From Phytophthora hibernalis (Eukaryota > Oomycota > Peronosporomycetes > Peronosporales > Peronosporaceae): DNA of 64,000 bases. The stretch covers positions 124,001-188,000 of the forward strand of contig JAAKBF010000120.1 in the NCBI GenBank assembly GCA_012656075.1, given 5' to 3'. The translations under genes were made by a program, and so were the position numbers. The notes under the pieces were generated by a model. That model was not told the origin of the DNA. It saw only the letters and a list, made by a program, of their open reading frames with translations, and did no database searches. Positions 1 to 10,924 of this stretch are shown here, piece after piece. Each line of letters opens with the position of its first letter. Position 1 is the first letter of the stretch.

Positions 1-98
1 GTTTCATTACTACTTCTGCAGATTGGTAAGTCCGCCGCTGAGACTTTAATAACTTACAACTTCCAGCGACTGAGCCTCTTGACCATCTTGGATAGACT

Positions 99-1381
99 TC
101 ACGGGTTCTCTACGGAAACCTCTCGATCGCTGCTCACGCAGCTCGCGGAAGGTTCCCCAGGATAATACTCACACTCAACGTATTCAGTTAGTTTTGTCGC
201 GAACGCCACGTTTCGGAACTGTCCGGTCCATGGCCGATTCTGGTGGTTCATGCCATTGTCCCGCAAATCCTGTCGGCATCGCTCTCGGCTTGTGGTGGAT
301 TCAACAGCGACCGGGGCCTGCTCTCGGTCAGCGAGTCGGTGGTTGGAGCTCGCCGTCCTCAGGAGTCCAACGCAACTGCTGGTGCCGGATGAATCCTCCT
401 CACAATCGAGGGTGGGCGTCAAGGCCGGGAAGATGATCTCAAGCGAGTCGTCCGACGAGTCCAGCAGCTCTGGCTGGCCGTCGGGCGGCAGCAAGTACGT
501 CGTGAACTCGATCACCTCGTACACGAAGGCCAGAACGAGGAAGAGAAGCCACGCGTAGAAGTAGCGCACGTTGCCTTTGCCAACACATTTTCCCGTCCAG
601 GGACAGTGGTGGTCGTACTCCTCGATGCACACCCTGCAGTCCATACAATGCAGCGCTCTGCAACAAAACACAAACAAAACATTAGCATCAACTCTACTCC
701 ATCCAACAGCAATTGACGCACCCTTCCGGTCGGTACGAGTCACAATGGTCGCAGTACGTGAACGATTCATCTGGAGGCAGCTCAATCCTACGCCCACAAC
801 GTGAGTCATCAACAAATATACCCAAAAAGCACAAAAACCTACCTCTGGACGATGCCTGGATCAGAGCACCCCACGAGTGCGTAACAAGTCAAACACAGTC
901 CTGAAAACAGGATACCCGTACCTAACTCCAGCACACCTGCCTTCTCAAAGGTCAGGACGTTCACGACGCCTGCCAGGAAGCACAAAGTGGACCACGTAGC
1001 CAGCAGCAGGTGCCAATGAGGTCCCACGATGCAGCAGGGAGGTGATGCGTCCTGTAGTGACGCGTCTCGCCATCGCAGACCGAAGTTCGCGCGCTTGAGT
1101 TGCACCAGCTCCAGCGCATGGTGCGTCACCGTAAGATACCTAACCACCTGCCACTGCGCGTCACCTGAAGCTTCCAGGCCGCGCTCCACGTCCACGTCGC
1201 GTTTGGCCAGAGGCAGCGGTCGTACGGGACCTCCGCCCAGTCGACTGCGCGCCAACAGGTTGTCGTACTCGTAGCTGCACTCGGCGGTTCGCTTGCGCTT
1301 GTCCATAGCCACGAGAGGCGATGAGATACGCAGCGGCTTGAGCGCTGGAACTGAGACTGGAGACGCCTTGTGCTTGACCAT
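99..1381 (-). CDS. DHHC-type palmitoyltransferase (protein S-acyltransferase), three exons
   Basis: Predicted membrane enzyme that attaches palmitate to cysteines of target proteins. Three exons on the minus strand (1381-843, 787-722, 657-99) join with GT-AG introns of 55 and 64 bases and sum to exactly 388 codons including the TGA stop at 99. The zinc-binding cysteine-rich domain spans the splice sites: exon 2 supplies YCDHCDSYRPEG and exon 3 continues ALHCMDCRVC then DHHCPWTGKCVG, which holds the catalytic DHHC. Two hydrophobic stretches lie before it in exon 1 (LLLATWSTLCFLAGVVNV and LELGTGILFSGLCLTCYALV) and one follows it (YAWLLFLVLAFVYEVIEF); the usual fourth segment is not obvious and the serine/threonine-rich acidic tail is about 130 residues. 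The ATG at 1381 opens the first long frame. Family and exon structure are confident; substrate unknown. Confidence 0.9.
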
Positions 1382-1673
1382 GACGGCGCCTTTTTGATTG
1401 TGAACGGCGATTGCTTCTGTTGTTTCGAGATAGAGATATGCCTAAGGGAAAATACAGAAAAGGCGAGAAACAAATCTGAGACATGAGAGTATGCTTGTGG
1501 AGAGGGATGGAGTAGGAAGGAGAGAGGTTTGCGTTGGTAGTGATGACAAATGAGAGAGATACCGGCTTCAGCTTGGTCCTGCGAGCTGAGCGGAGGAAGG
1601 CACGTGTGAGTATGAGTTGATGATTTATACCTGGAAACTGGAGAGTACTTTACTGTTTCATCGGATGTTCATG

Positions 1674-4660
1674 CTACACGACAACGAGTGTGTGGGAGGC
1701 ACCACAGACCATTTGACGCACATTGCCAGCTTCTTTGAGCCAGGATACACGTCTCTCCTGCACTTCAGCGGTTGTCGATCCCGCGTTCTCCGACGGCTGT
1801 GAGAAACTTGCGTAGGACTGCAGTAGTGCTCCACTCTTGGCCAATAGAGCGTAGTGCATTTCACCACAGGATACAGCGGTGATTTGTCCGAAGAACTCGC
1901 GCTCCAGAGTCGGTGGAAGTGTCAACAGCGTTGGCGAGAGATGCAGCTTGTCCGCTTCCAGAGACAGATCCCGCCCGCTAATGTACGCGGTGCCGTTCTG
2001 CATCAGAAAAGAGAGAAGCCGTTCCCGCCTGCGATGTCGGCCAACCCGCTCGTATCTGACATAGCTGCCGAGATAGCCATCACCTGCTTCGGTTCGCTAA
2101 CGTCCATGTAGCAACCGTGTCCGAGCTGACCGGAGTCGCCACGTCCCCACGTGAACCCCGCTCCGTCGCTGCTGATTGCAAGCGAATGGTCCTTCCCGGC
2201 AGCAATGCGCCGAACTACGCTTGTTTCTCCGGCACCTCCTATCCTGGACTTCAAATCCATCGACCACCCCGTCCAGTCTGCATCAAGCTGCCTCGGTTGC
2301 TACATTATCAAACATCAGATACACAGAATAGAATTAGAAGACAACTTCGAGCGTAAAGTATCAACGAGCACACTCACAGCCATATCCAGCAAACCTTCAG
2401 CTGGACGACCAAGTTCTCCATACTTGTTGCATCCCCACGAGAATACGCGGCCATCTGATGATAACGCTAGAGAATGATACTCGCCACATGCGACTGAGCT
2501 CAAATACGTCCCTCGAAGATCTGCCACAACAGACGGGGTCTCGATAGCTGTTGACGGTGTTCCTGGTGACAAGAATCCCAGTTGGCCACGGGAGTTGCTT
2601 CCCCACGCGAAAACATGTCCGTTTAGATCAGTCACGAGTGTGTGGAATGCTCCACACGCGACTTGGATAATTGTTTGCTGCTCTAACGCGAAAACACGTT
2701 GAGGGGAGGTAACTCGTCGTGATTCTCCATCGGCAAGGGCATATCCTAAACGTCCTCCACTCCTGTCTCCCCAAGTGAATAGGTGGCCGTTTTCAGTGAT
2801 CGCGGCAAAGAATCGCTGTCCACCGCTCACTTGAGTTACATTGCTATCGTTCACCAATGTGTGTTTCCATCAACAACAAACTCAACCGGGTGAACTGCAA
2901 GCGAGCAGGATAATGCTTCGCCAGCAGTGTCCTCCACGTTCTTGTTTTCTTCAGAAGAAGACCATTCTCCAATTACGGATAGCTGCTTCATGGACGCGGC
3001 GTTATCCGCAGCAGCGTCAGTGGGTTCGGTCGTACTAAGATGAGGGATCTCCTGTCCAGTTTCAGCTCCAGTGTCTCGTCGCGCAAGCTCTACGTTCTCC
3101 AGAGCCTTCATCAGATCTCGACGAATTCTATGAGCAGCCTGCACACACTTCGACTCCTCAATAACCTGCGCGCATCGAATTCCAGGGTTACCGCCTTGCA
3201 TCGCGAGTTCGCCACAATCCTTGCAGCCTTCTTTGTGGTTCCCGCGCATCAAAAATATTCGATCGCTACTTGAAAGTTCGCGATAGTGAAGCCCAGCGCG
3301 GTCGTGTTGGAATTGATGAAGTGATAGTCCGAGATGTACTTTATCACGGCTGCAATAGGAAAAGCTGACACGGCACCATCATCCTGTCCCCGCATAACTT
3401 GATTGAATGCTTGCACTAGTACGAATAGTAGCTGATCCAAGATATCGTCTGTTGTCAGTTGGTATGCCTCTAGAACAAACCACGAATTAGAGACAGAACG
3501 ACTTCTGTCGATATAACGAAAAAGCCTTACCGAAGTCTAAACGGCGCAGCTTGACATTCCGGGTAATCGCGTCGCTAACGCGATCAATGCAAGCCTTAAA
3601 ACTAGCAACATGTCCAACGGTGTCTTCTTATCGATAACAGTAAGAAATGTATCCCGGGCTTCTGCTGCAAAACACTAGAAAAATGCAAAGCGTTAGCTCG
3701 TAGTTCTGAAGAGCACCAACATCAATTCGACCCTACCTGAAACTCTTTGCGAAGTCCAAAATCTTCCGGAGTATAGTGTCGCATGCGGTACATGACCTGA
3801 TGCAGTTTCCGATCCTGCTCTTGGCAGCTCTCCACCAGCTTCGGGAAAATCAAGCCGTGCAGACTCTCCATCAAATAGCACTCCACCACCTGTTGAATCT
3901 GCAGCAAATGACTCACTCCTCCTCCATGTCTCCTCTGTAGTCTATAATCCTCCTCCACGTCATCAAAACTGCCTGCGTGGATCAGCTCGTCAACTGCAGC
4001 TTCCCACTCCTCTCTCAAATTGGCAGGCAGCGTCTGTTTGTACCTCTCGTAGACCTGCTCCTGTGTGCAGATCTTGTGCACTTGGCTGATAGTTTCATCC
4101 AGTTGATAAAACACCAGCTCGTTCTCCGGGAACGACCTCAGTATGGCCGTATACTTCCTGAAAGTGGCTACGTCGATCTCACTGGGGTCGTCAGGCACTT
4201 GGATGCCTCCTTCCAGTGGTCGACTGATGTGCAGTACCGTAACTTCTTGGTTACAGATCTCCCTCTTCTCTGAGAGTAGGATCCTCACTTGCCTGCGGTC
4301 TTTAAAACCTTTGCCTGTATGGATATGGGAGCCCACCACTGCCACATGTTTACCTAATCAAAAGGCAAGTTGAAGTTGAAGTGACCATCACTCCGAAAAA
4401 TAAGAAAATCTTAAAGTAAATAAAAGTACATAATGTACCGTTGAGCGTCTCGTACTCGCCGAGCCGCGCGTCGTCGTCTCCCGCTGGGGTCAGGAAGTGC
4501 ATGTACAGCACGTCTTGGGTCAGCGCTTCGTCCGCCAGCAGCGAGCGCGGTTGCGGCACGCAGAACAGGCAGAGCGGGGCCAGCGCGCGCTGCGTCTGCG
4601 TCAAGTCCGCGCTCAGAGCACGCAGGAATACGTCCCCATAGTGAATCCAAATGAAACTGA
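1674..4660 (-). CDS. VPS9-domain (Rab5 GEF-like) protein with C-terminal RCC1 propeller
   Basis: Minus strand, several exons. The upstream part (4604-3250) has a helical region followed by a VPS9 domain, the exchange-factor module for Rab5-type GTPases on endosomes: exons join EARDTFLTVIDKKTPLDM, ACIDRVSDAITRNVKLRRLD and DDILDQLLFVLVQAF, then a VPS9-like end around EYF. The downstream part (about 2857-1674) carries roughly seven RCC1 repeats, for example HTLVTDLNGHVFAWGSNSRG and HSLALSSDGRVFSWGCNKYG, enough for a seven-bladed propeller. A GT-AG intron at 2300-2377 fits exactly, and the join around 4440 to 4355 gives ETLNGKHVAVVGSH. Three frame breaks (A run at 3251-3255, T run at 2864-2866, A run at 2007-2010 on the plus strand) each close if one base is added. 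The 5' end is not fixed; an acceptor near 4655 suggests further exons upstream. That the two halves are one gene is inferred from the open corrected frame between them. Confidence 0.7.
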
Positions 4661-4902
4661 ATAAATGAGTGCGGAAACCTTGTGTGACCTACACTAAAAT
4701 ACTAATCCACCAATCAGACGAGAGTTGAAGTTGACCTTCACTCTGACTCGGCCTGGTCTACCTAACCTTGCCTTTTGTGCAGGCTCTAAATGAAGCGGAT
4801 AACACACGTAACTCCTTTATAATGTGGCCTACTTGAGGTAGACGTGTGCACGGTAAGTTGCACACCGACTAGCTCAACATTCAAAACCTACTCACGCGTG
4901 TA

Positions 4903-6072
4903 TCAATAGACGATTCCACTCGTGGTGCTGTCCGAGCGGGTACTCTCGTCTGACAAGCGTCCCGAAGACCCGTAGACGCTGGACGTCGCCGTGTGTTTGT
5001 ACACGAATTGCACGCGCGCAGCCTCCTCCGTGTCCATGTGAGTCGCCTCGATCAAGCATTTCGCACAGAACGTGACCTTGCGCTGCACCAACTCCAGGTC
5101 CGGCGTGATGAAGCTCAGCTTCTTGGGGATTTTGCACGAGAAGCAAAGAGCGCCAAAGCACAGCTTGCACGTGGTGCTAGACCTGCCGAACTCGCCAAAC
5201 TTGCGTCCCTTGACCTTTCTCGAGCAGGTCACACACACAGGCTTGAACGCGGGAGTACCGTGTTCCCGAGCCTCCGCGTGCTTCTGTTCCAGCAACCACG
5301 CCAGCTTCTTCATCTGGCCACAGTATGAGTACTTGAGTCCGGCCATTGTCGCTTGGGCCATTCCCATGACGCCAAGCACGCGGATCATGTCACCTCCCGG
5401 GTCCATCACTCCCGTGCCACGACAGTCTGTTTTGTCTTGGCCTTCTTGGTGGAACATGGCGCAGAACGACATGCTGCCACGTACGCGACTAGGTAGCTCG
5501 TGAGTCTGCGGGAAGCTCACTGAGTGCAGGAGGTGGTACCCTACACGTTCTCCATTGTCGAGACGCAGGATGCCCGTGCTCTCGAGGTAAATGTAGTCAC
5601 GGTTGCGAAGGAGGCCAAGAGAGGCCCCGGGGATGTCGATCTCCATCCACTTGACCACAACCGAACGAAAAGGCTCTTCCACGGTCGGCTCCATGATGGT
5701 GGCGAGGACGGCGGCGGCGTTGAAATCCTTGAGGTACGACGACTTGATCCGCATGGACTCGAGCGTGGGACTCACACAGCCGAACATGTTCTCGTTCAGT
5801 GATCCAGGAAGGGGTCCGACCATCAACAACGCAGGAAACTTTGAGTCCGGGTTCGCCTTCTTCCTCTCGAGGAACATTGTGGTGTTGCCTTCCTTCGAGT
5901 ACTTCTTCCAACGTACCGGGTCGACGTACTTCTGGTTGTTGATGTGGTCTTGGTACTCTTCGAACTTGGCCATGACGAGTTCGTTGGCGATCTCGACGAG
6001 TTGTGTGCGGTCTTCAGCGGTCAGGACCAAGTCCGGGAACGGGTTCACGGTGAAGCGACTGCCACCGGCCAT
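4903..6072 (-). CDS. START-like domain protein with FYVE-like zinc finger, copy A
   Basis: Intact 389-residue single-exon gene. Residues about 1-260 form a START-like lipid-binding fold of the oomycete type, with family landmarks FTVNPFPDLVL, PALLMVGPLPGSL, FRSVVVKWMEIDIPGAS and GTGVMDPGGDMIRV. Residues about 290-360 form an eight-cysteine FYVE-like finger (CVTC, CKLCFGALCFSCK, FCAKCL), but the WxxD and RKHHCR signatures used by true FYVE domains for PI3P binding are absent. The ATG at 6072 was chosen because every paralogue here starts at the matching M-x-GG-S-R-F position; the frame is open further upstream to 6177. A membrane-adaptor or lipid-binding role is inference. Confidence 0.85.
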   Translation of the reverse strand: MAGGSRFTVNPFPDLVLTAEDRTQLVEIANELVMAKFEEYQDHINNQKYVDPVRWKKYSKEGNTTMFLERKKANPDSKFPALLMVGPLPGSLNENMFGCVSPTLESMRIKSSYLKDFNAAAVLATIMEPTVEEPFRSVVVKWMEIDIPGASLGLLRNRDYIYLESTGILRLDNGERVGYHLLHSVSFPQTHELPSRVRGSMSFCAMFHQEGQDKTDCRGTGVMDPGGDMIRVLGVMGMAQATMAGLKYSYCGQMKKLAWLLEQKHAEAREHGTPAFKPVCVTCSRKVKGRKFGEFGRSSTTCKLCFGALCFSCKIPKKLSFITPDLELVQRKVTFCAKCLIEATHMDTEEAARVQFVYKHTATSSVYGSSGRLSDESTRSDSTTSGIVY

Positions 6073-7100
6073 TTTCTCGGCGACGATAAGTGATCCCTTG
6101 AAGGAATCGTTCAAAGTCGCACCTGGCAGATTTCGCACTGAAACGCAGCAAGTCGTTCGCCAGTGCAAGTCTGGCAAGAAACGTTTGCGAATTGTTCACA
6201 TCGATGAGGCACCATCGTCAGGCCGCGTCCATAGTCAATGCGGCCCCGACTCGGGCTCAGGGCCCCCGAGTCAAAAGGCACACGACGGTCGTGTCAGTGA
6301 CACAGTTGCACTACATGTACAGGAATTGCCATCTGCGTCGCAGAAACAAGTCGAACGGGCAAAGCAAAGGCACCTGCATTCGCCGCCTCGCGATGATGTT
6401 TTTGGCCTCCCTGAAATTGCCACCGACGAAGGCGTACCTCGTGAAGGTCCTTCACGGAAGGCAGGACGACAGGAAGCCAATGCTGAGTTGACGGCTCGAT
6501 ATATCATCTTCGTCCACACGATTCAGCGCAAGACCATGCTCCATGTTTGTTGCAAGGCGCAAGCTGTTACGTACACGTGGGCTGACGCAGGTTCCTGTGG
6601 CCGCAATCACTGCAATATCCTATGTGCGCGGCTCCATAATCAGCATACAAAACAAAATACTGTAGCATTTGAGGCCTTCACTTCACTCCTGCGAATAACG
6701 GACGCGCTTGTATTTCATCTTAAAACCTGCGGCGTTAAAGGTTGAGGGCCATTAAAGGAATCAGCAGTCGGTCGGGATGTATCGTTTGCTTCAACAATCT
6801 TTTTCGGTGAACAGAGGCTGTAGATCATCCCGTACACGTCCTGCGATATCTATTTGTGTGAAATATAATATACATGTTCGCGTGGGGTGGAATCAAAGGG
6901 CTCACGGCTTTCATTGTCGAGACCTGGGCTCTGACTGCCTAGTTGAACAGGAAACGGGAAACAGTCCATCCACGACATGTACAGCCGTACGCAAGCTGTT
7001 GGCCGGAGCTGGGTGAGGTAAAGTACCGAACTCTCCACGTACCTGGTACCTGGTACAGAAGAGCCGACAGCTTGGAACCGAGACTGAACGCGTATTACAT
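6073..7100. other. Intergenic, no gene seen
   Basis: Upstream flank of START-FYVE copy A. A 380-residue plus-strand frame enters from the antisense of copy A and reaches 6745, but it has no recognisable domain and its first half mirrors the START gene. No RNA gene or clear promoter element seen. Confidence 0.5.
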
Positions 7101-7127
7101 TACCGTATTCCCCCTGTTACAAGCGTC
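7101..7127 (+). repeat. Left terminal inverted repeat of the pogo-like element
   Basis: 27 bases identical to the reverse complement of 7694-7720, preceded by CAT. Confidence 0.85.
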
Positions 7128-7255
7128 GCTTAGTTACAAGCGTCACTGAATTTCATCCAATCACATAGCTTTATTGTTTTGGCTGATTTTCCTTTTGTTA
7201 CAAGCGTCAGGTAATGAGTGGTCCCACACAGCAACCACTTTCCTAAACAAACAAA

Positions 7256-7453
7256 ATGGGGAGGCCACGATTAAATGGAGAAGGTCGCAAGCCGAACCGA
7301 GGCCTACGTGCGTCATTCACGTACAAGTTCAAGTCTGACTGCATAAAGTCCTTCAAGGCATCGGGTGAAGACGAGTTAGATGGAGGAGAATTGAGCCCTC
7401 AGGCCAAGCGAAGTAAATTCCATACAAATAAAAACGGCATCGGTGCTGGTTAG
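7256..7453 (+). pseudogene. Transposase N-terminal fragment (Psq-like DNA-binding region)
   Basis: A 65-codon frame starting MGRPRLNGEGRKPNRG and continuing into a basic helical stretch containing ASFTYKFKSDCIKSFKAS. This resembles the start of pogo-like transposases, where a Psq helix-turn-helix binds the transposon ends. It stops within the element and no catalytic part follows, so it is a truncated transposase. The assignment rests on the opening motif and its position between perfect inverted repeats. Confidence 0.5.
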
Positions 7454-7693
7454 TCCACACGTCCGCCACGGCCCTCAAAATTGGTGTCAAGCTGGCTCAC
7501 ATACAGGTGTAGCATAATATCAACGCTGGTCGCCGTCGCCTCAGCGGTTGTCCAGGAAATGCTGCGAGTGGTCGCCGTACCAGCCGCATTACTGTCCAAG
7601 TTCGTGTAGGTGATACCGTACAACTTATATTAAGTACGTGTAGATTGCATTTGCACCCAAAGTTCATTTCCTAACCCTCACATGTTGATTGGT

Positions 7694-7720
7694 GACGCTT
7701 GTAACAGGGGGAATACGGTA
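7694..7720 (-). repeat. Right terminal inverted repeat of the pogo-like element
   Basis: Ends GGGGGAATACGGTA; exact inverted copy of the left end. Confidence 0.85.
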
Positions 7721-7968
7721 CTGTAGTTAGTTGGTCACTACATTTCTTGTATTTTATCCAGCTTCTCGGTGAGGTATTCTCGGTGAGCTGAAGGTCCGAC
7801 AGTTTGATTTGGTAGTACATGTACATGTTCTTAAGCGGCAAACGAGCGGGGTCGCACGCTTGATCGGCAGTCTCAATTAGACGGGATCCTGCACGATTAG
7901 GATACAAGTTAGGACAAGTTCGCTTCGCGAATCGCGATGCGGATGGATTGAGTGAGTGGCAGCCACGA

Positions 7969-7991
7969 GCCTGTCGTGGGCCACGACAGGC
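7969..7991. repeat. Perfect 11-bp inverted repeat, 1-base loop
   Basis: Arms GCCTGTCGTGG and CCACGACAGGC around a single G. No T tract follows; function unknown. Confidence 0.7.
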
Positions 7992-8084
7992 ATTTCCTTT
8001 CGTCAATCCCGGTTGTCATGGGGGAAACGCAAGCATTGATAACGATTGTGCAGACGACGAGCCGACACAGGCACATATACATAA

Positions 8085-8114
8085 ACTTCGAAGTATTAAA
8101 AAATACTTCGAAGT
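8085..8114. repeat. Perfect 13-bp inverted repeat, 4-base A-rich loop
   Basis: Arms ACTTCGAAGTATT and AATACTTCGAAGT separated by AAAA. Could be a small MITE core or a simple palindrome. Confidence 0.7.
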
Positions 8115-8293
8115 CTACATGTGTACGAGTTTGAAGTGGAATAAATTCACGGGGAGGGTCGAAAAAGAAGATGATGGTTCTCTGTAGACTATGCCAAATT
8201 GGCATTGCCACTACATGTATTCAAATGCAATCGAATGCAATCAAATGCAAAAAACTACAACTACTGTCGCATTCAGGCAAACCAGTCGAACGA

Positions 8294-9462
8294 TCAGGAT
8301 GACTGGCTTACTGTGCTGTCGGAACTTACGTCCGATGCAACGGAAGAGCCGTATACACTGGGCTGTACACGTTTCTTGTAAACGAATTGTTGTCGGGCAG
8401 CCTCCAGGGTGTCCATGCACGTAGCCTCGACCAAGCACTTTACACAAAATGTCACCTTGCGCTGCGCAAGTTCCAGGCCAGGGTGATAAAACTCAGTTTC
8501 TTGGCAATTTTACACGTGCCGCACAGGGCTTCAAAGCACAATTTGCATGTGCTGCTGGACTTGCCAAAGTTGCTGGACTTGCCAAAGTTGCTAAACTTTG
8601 AGGTCTTGATCTGCTTCGAACACGTCGCGCATATTGGTTCGGTGACAGGTGGACCCCGTTCTTTGATTTGTGCATGCCGCTGCTCGAGTAGCCATGCTAA
8701 CTTCTTCATCTGGCCGCAGTACGAGTATTTGAGACCTGCCATCGTGGCCTGAACCATTCCCATGATGGCCATCACACGGATCAAATCGCCTCCAGGGTCC
8801 ATGATACCAGTTCCGCGGCAGTCTGTACGATCAGGGCCGTCTTGGTGGAAGATACCGACAAACGACATGTTACCACGCACTCGATTCGGGAGTTCATGTG
8901 CTTGCTTGAAGTCGACGGAGTGGAACAAGTGGTAGCCCACGCGCTCGCCATTTTTGAGGTGCAAAATGCCACAGCTCTCAACGTACACGTAGTCACGGTT
9001 GCGCACGAGACCGATCGAGGCTCCTGGAATGTCGATCTCCATCCACTTGACCACCACGGATCGGAATGGTTCCTCTAGCGTTGGCTCCTTAACCGTAGCG
9101 AGGACAGCGGCAGCGCTGAAGTCTTTCAGGTACGACGACTTGATGCGCATCGCTTCGATAGTCGGGCTGACAAGACCGAACATGTTCTCGTCGAGTGTGC
9201 CTGGAAGCGGACCAACCATGAGCAACGCAGGCATCTTCGAGTCTGGATTTGAGTTCTTCCGCTCGAGATATTGCGTCGTGGTCCCTGATTTCGTAATCTT
9301 CTTCCAGCGTTCTAGGTCGACTCGCTTCTCGTTGTTCAGGTGTTCCTCATACTCTTCGAATTTGGACAACACCAGTGCGTCCGCAATTTCCACGAGTTGA
9401 GCACGGTCTTCATCAGTAAGCGTCAACTCGCCGAAGGGGTTGACTGTGAACCGATTATCCAT
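8294..9462 (-). CDS. START-like domain protein with FYVE-like zinc finger, copy B
   Basis: Paralogue of copy A, starting MDNRFTVNPFGELTL at the ATG at 9462. START-like landmarks and the eight-cysteine finger are present (CATC, CKLCFEALCGTCK, FCVKCL). The frame breaks at a GGG run (plus 8481-8483); adding one base restores the family reading through FCVKCLVEATCMDT to a TGA at 8294. Just before the CKLC motif an 18-base unit is repeated in tandem (8553-8570, 8571-8588), duplicating SNFGKS in the zinc-finger loop; no other copy in the array has this. The sequence is closer in character to copy E (both have LTxEDR, VRNRDYVYVES and ILHLKNGERVGYHLFHSV) than to A, C and D. Confidence 0.8.
8553..8588 (-). 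repeat. In-frame 18-bp tandem duplication in copy B
   Basis: TGCTGGACTTGCCAAAGT occurs twice head to tail on the plus strand, adding six residues to the zinc-finger loop of the minus-strand protein. Confidence 0.9.
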
Positions 9463-9905
9463 TAGCCCCACGATGCGAAGTTGTCGGTGCGCAGGTCGGA
9501 AAATGCTCTCGTCCTGTGTGACTCAGTCCTGTCAATGGGATAGAGGTGGCAAATCTCCTCGTTCTTAGCAAGAAGGCAGTTGAGGCTCAACCTAAGCATG
9601 ATGCTCAGCATCTGTGTGGAATCGAGTCTCAACCCTCTGCTACTTGGGTTTCCTGTTCTGACATTTGTCAGGATGAGGGAGGTGTACATGTACATGTAAA
9701 CTAACCAATAATTTTCAAACACAAGGGACGCTAGAACTGTCCATGACGTTCTTATCCGAGCCACGCTCGCTATTTGAAGAAGCACCGCAGGCTTGTGGAC
9801 GCATCAGCTTCAGATGATCGACATGGGAACTTGAAGTTTGTTCCTTACCACCGCTGTTGCCGCCTCACAGCTTTCAACTTACAGCACCGGCCCGAATTCG
9901 ACACC
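9463..9905. other. Intergenic, upstream of copy B and downstream of the PhzF-like gene
   Basis: About 440 bases between two minus-strand genes. A frame of 107 codons (9785-9462) is not recognised and I see no promoter element I can name. Confidence 0.5.
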
Positions 9906-10924
9906 CTACGGCAACGAAGATAGCTTGCCGCGCAACACGATCACACCTTCGCCCTTCAAAAGAACTCGTCCAGGTCCAGCAGCCACGAGATCCAGTGTAA
10001 TGTATCCGCCGCGAACGGGGGTAAATTGCTGCGCCTTGATCGTCGTCTTTTTCAGTAGCGGGGCCCAGTAGGGACCCAGCGCGCAATGTGCACTTCCCGT
10101 TACTGGGTCCTCGTTCACGCCGACGCGGGGTCCGAAGAAGCGGCTCTGGATGTCGACGCCCAACGTATTGTCTTTCGGCATCTCAGCAGTGACCACGAAG
10201 CCTCGGACGTCCGTCTTGGCTAGTTCTACGAAGTCTGGCTGCAACGCGGTGAAAGCATCGGGGGTCACGCGAACCAGCACATCTGTGGTAGCTCGCTTCA
10301 CATCGACGATGGCGTCTGAAGAGATACCCAATGCCACAGCCACCTCACTCAGCACTACACTGGGTCCAGCCGGCTCAGTCGGTTGTTCAGGGAAATCCAT
10401 CAGCACTAACAACTTGTGTGTGTCGGCTTCCGCCTCGAATCGGCAGACCAAGACACCGCTCAACGTGTGGAAGTGAATAGTCTGGCTCGTATCCACAAGA
10501 CCGGCATCGTGCAAGGCGAATGACGTAGACAACGTCGCGTGTCCGCACAACTTCACCTCAGCAGCTATATTATCAGTGAGGAGATAATTCCGATCGTCAG
10601 TATCCGAGAACTGGTTTTACGTGGCAGAGCGTCTTACCTGGAGCGAACCACCGCAGGTCATACTCGACGACATCGTCTGGGATCTTGGTAGTGCGTTCAC
10701 GGAGTGCAGTGTATGCCGTCTCGCTCAAATTATTCTCAAGAGCCACGCGTTGCATCCACTCCGACGCCTCTGGTTTGTGGTACACAGTCGGCGTCAGCAG
10801 CACCACCGCCGCCGGGTTACCTTGGAAGGTCTCACTCGAGAACGCGTCCACCTACAAAACCATACACCAGACTATCAACAACAACAAAATCAATACCCCT
10901 TTACACTTCTCTCACCTGAATCAT
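9906..10924 (-). CDS. PhzF-like (phenazine biosynthesis/isomerase fold) protein, three exons
   Basis: Exon 10851-10638 starts VDAFSSETFQGNPAAVVLL, the PhzF N-terminal signature, with the putative catalytic Glu in NNLSETAY. A 73-base intron (10637-10565) joins cleanly to give DLRWFAPAAEVKLCGHATLS, the second PhzF signature. The last exon ends with GVNEDPVTGSAHCALGPYWA and a TAG at 9906. The family comprises two-lobed, cofactor-free isomerases or epimerases; the substrate here is unknown. The family normally begins MxxxQVDAF, and those first residues (ATG ATT CAG, 10924-10916) are encoded across a 64-base GT-AG intron (10915-10852) by the last codons of the upstream acetyltransferase exon. The PhzF part is therefore either translated from the internal ATG at 10924 or made as the C-terminal half of a fusion. 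The exon sum is divisible by three. Confidence 0.85.

Larger units (their letters stand above)
7101..7720. mobile_element. Short pogo/mariner-like DNA transposon with perfect 27-bp terminal inverted repeats
   Basis: The two ends are exact reverse complements over 27 bases (7101-7127 and 7694-7720), beginning TACCGTATTCCCCC. If the outer TA is the duplicated target, the element is 7103-7718, as for Tc1/mariner/pogo elements. Copies of a subterminal word, GTTACAAGCGTCA or close to it, recur inside the left end (around 7134 and 7196). It holds a short frame with a Psq-type helix-turn-helix look and no DDE domain, so it is non-autonomous or internally deleted. Confidence 0.8.
7721..8293. other. 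Intergenic with two small perfect hairpins
   Basis: Lies between the pogo-like element and the 3' end of START-FYVE copy B. Holds no convincing gene. Two perfect inverted repeats stand out, at 7969-7991 and 8085-8114, listed separately. Confidence 0.5.

Noticed and set aside
3230..3290. A 39-base intron removing the VPS9-RCC1 frame break
   Set aside because: Possible GT-AG ends exist, but the intron would be shorter than any other in the window and would delete conserved residues; a one-base homopolymer loss explains the break better.
5603..6745. 380-codon plus-strand open frame
   Set aside because: Its first half is the antisense of START-FYVE copy A. The same antisense openness appears opposite copies B, C and D, so it reflects codon bias, and no domain is visible.
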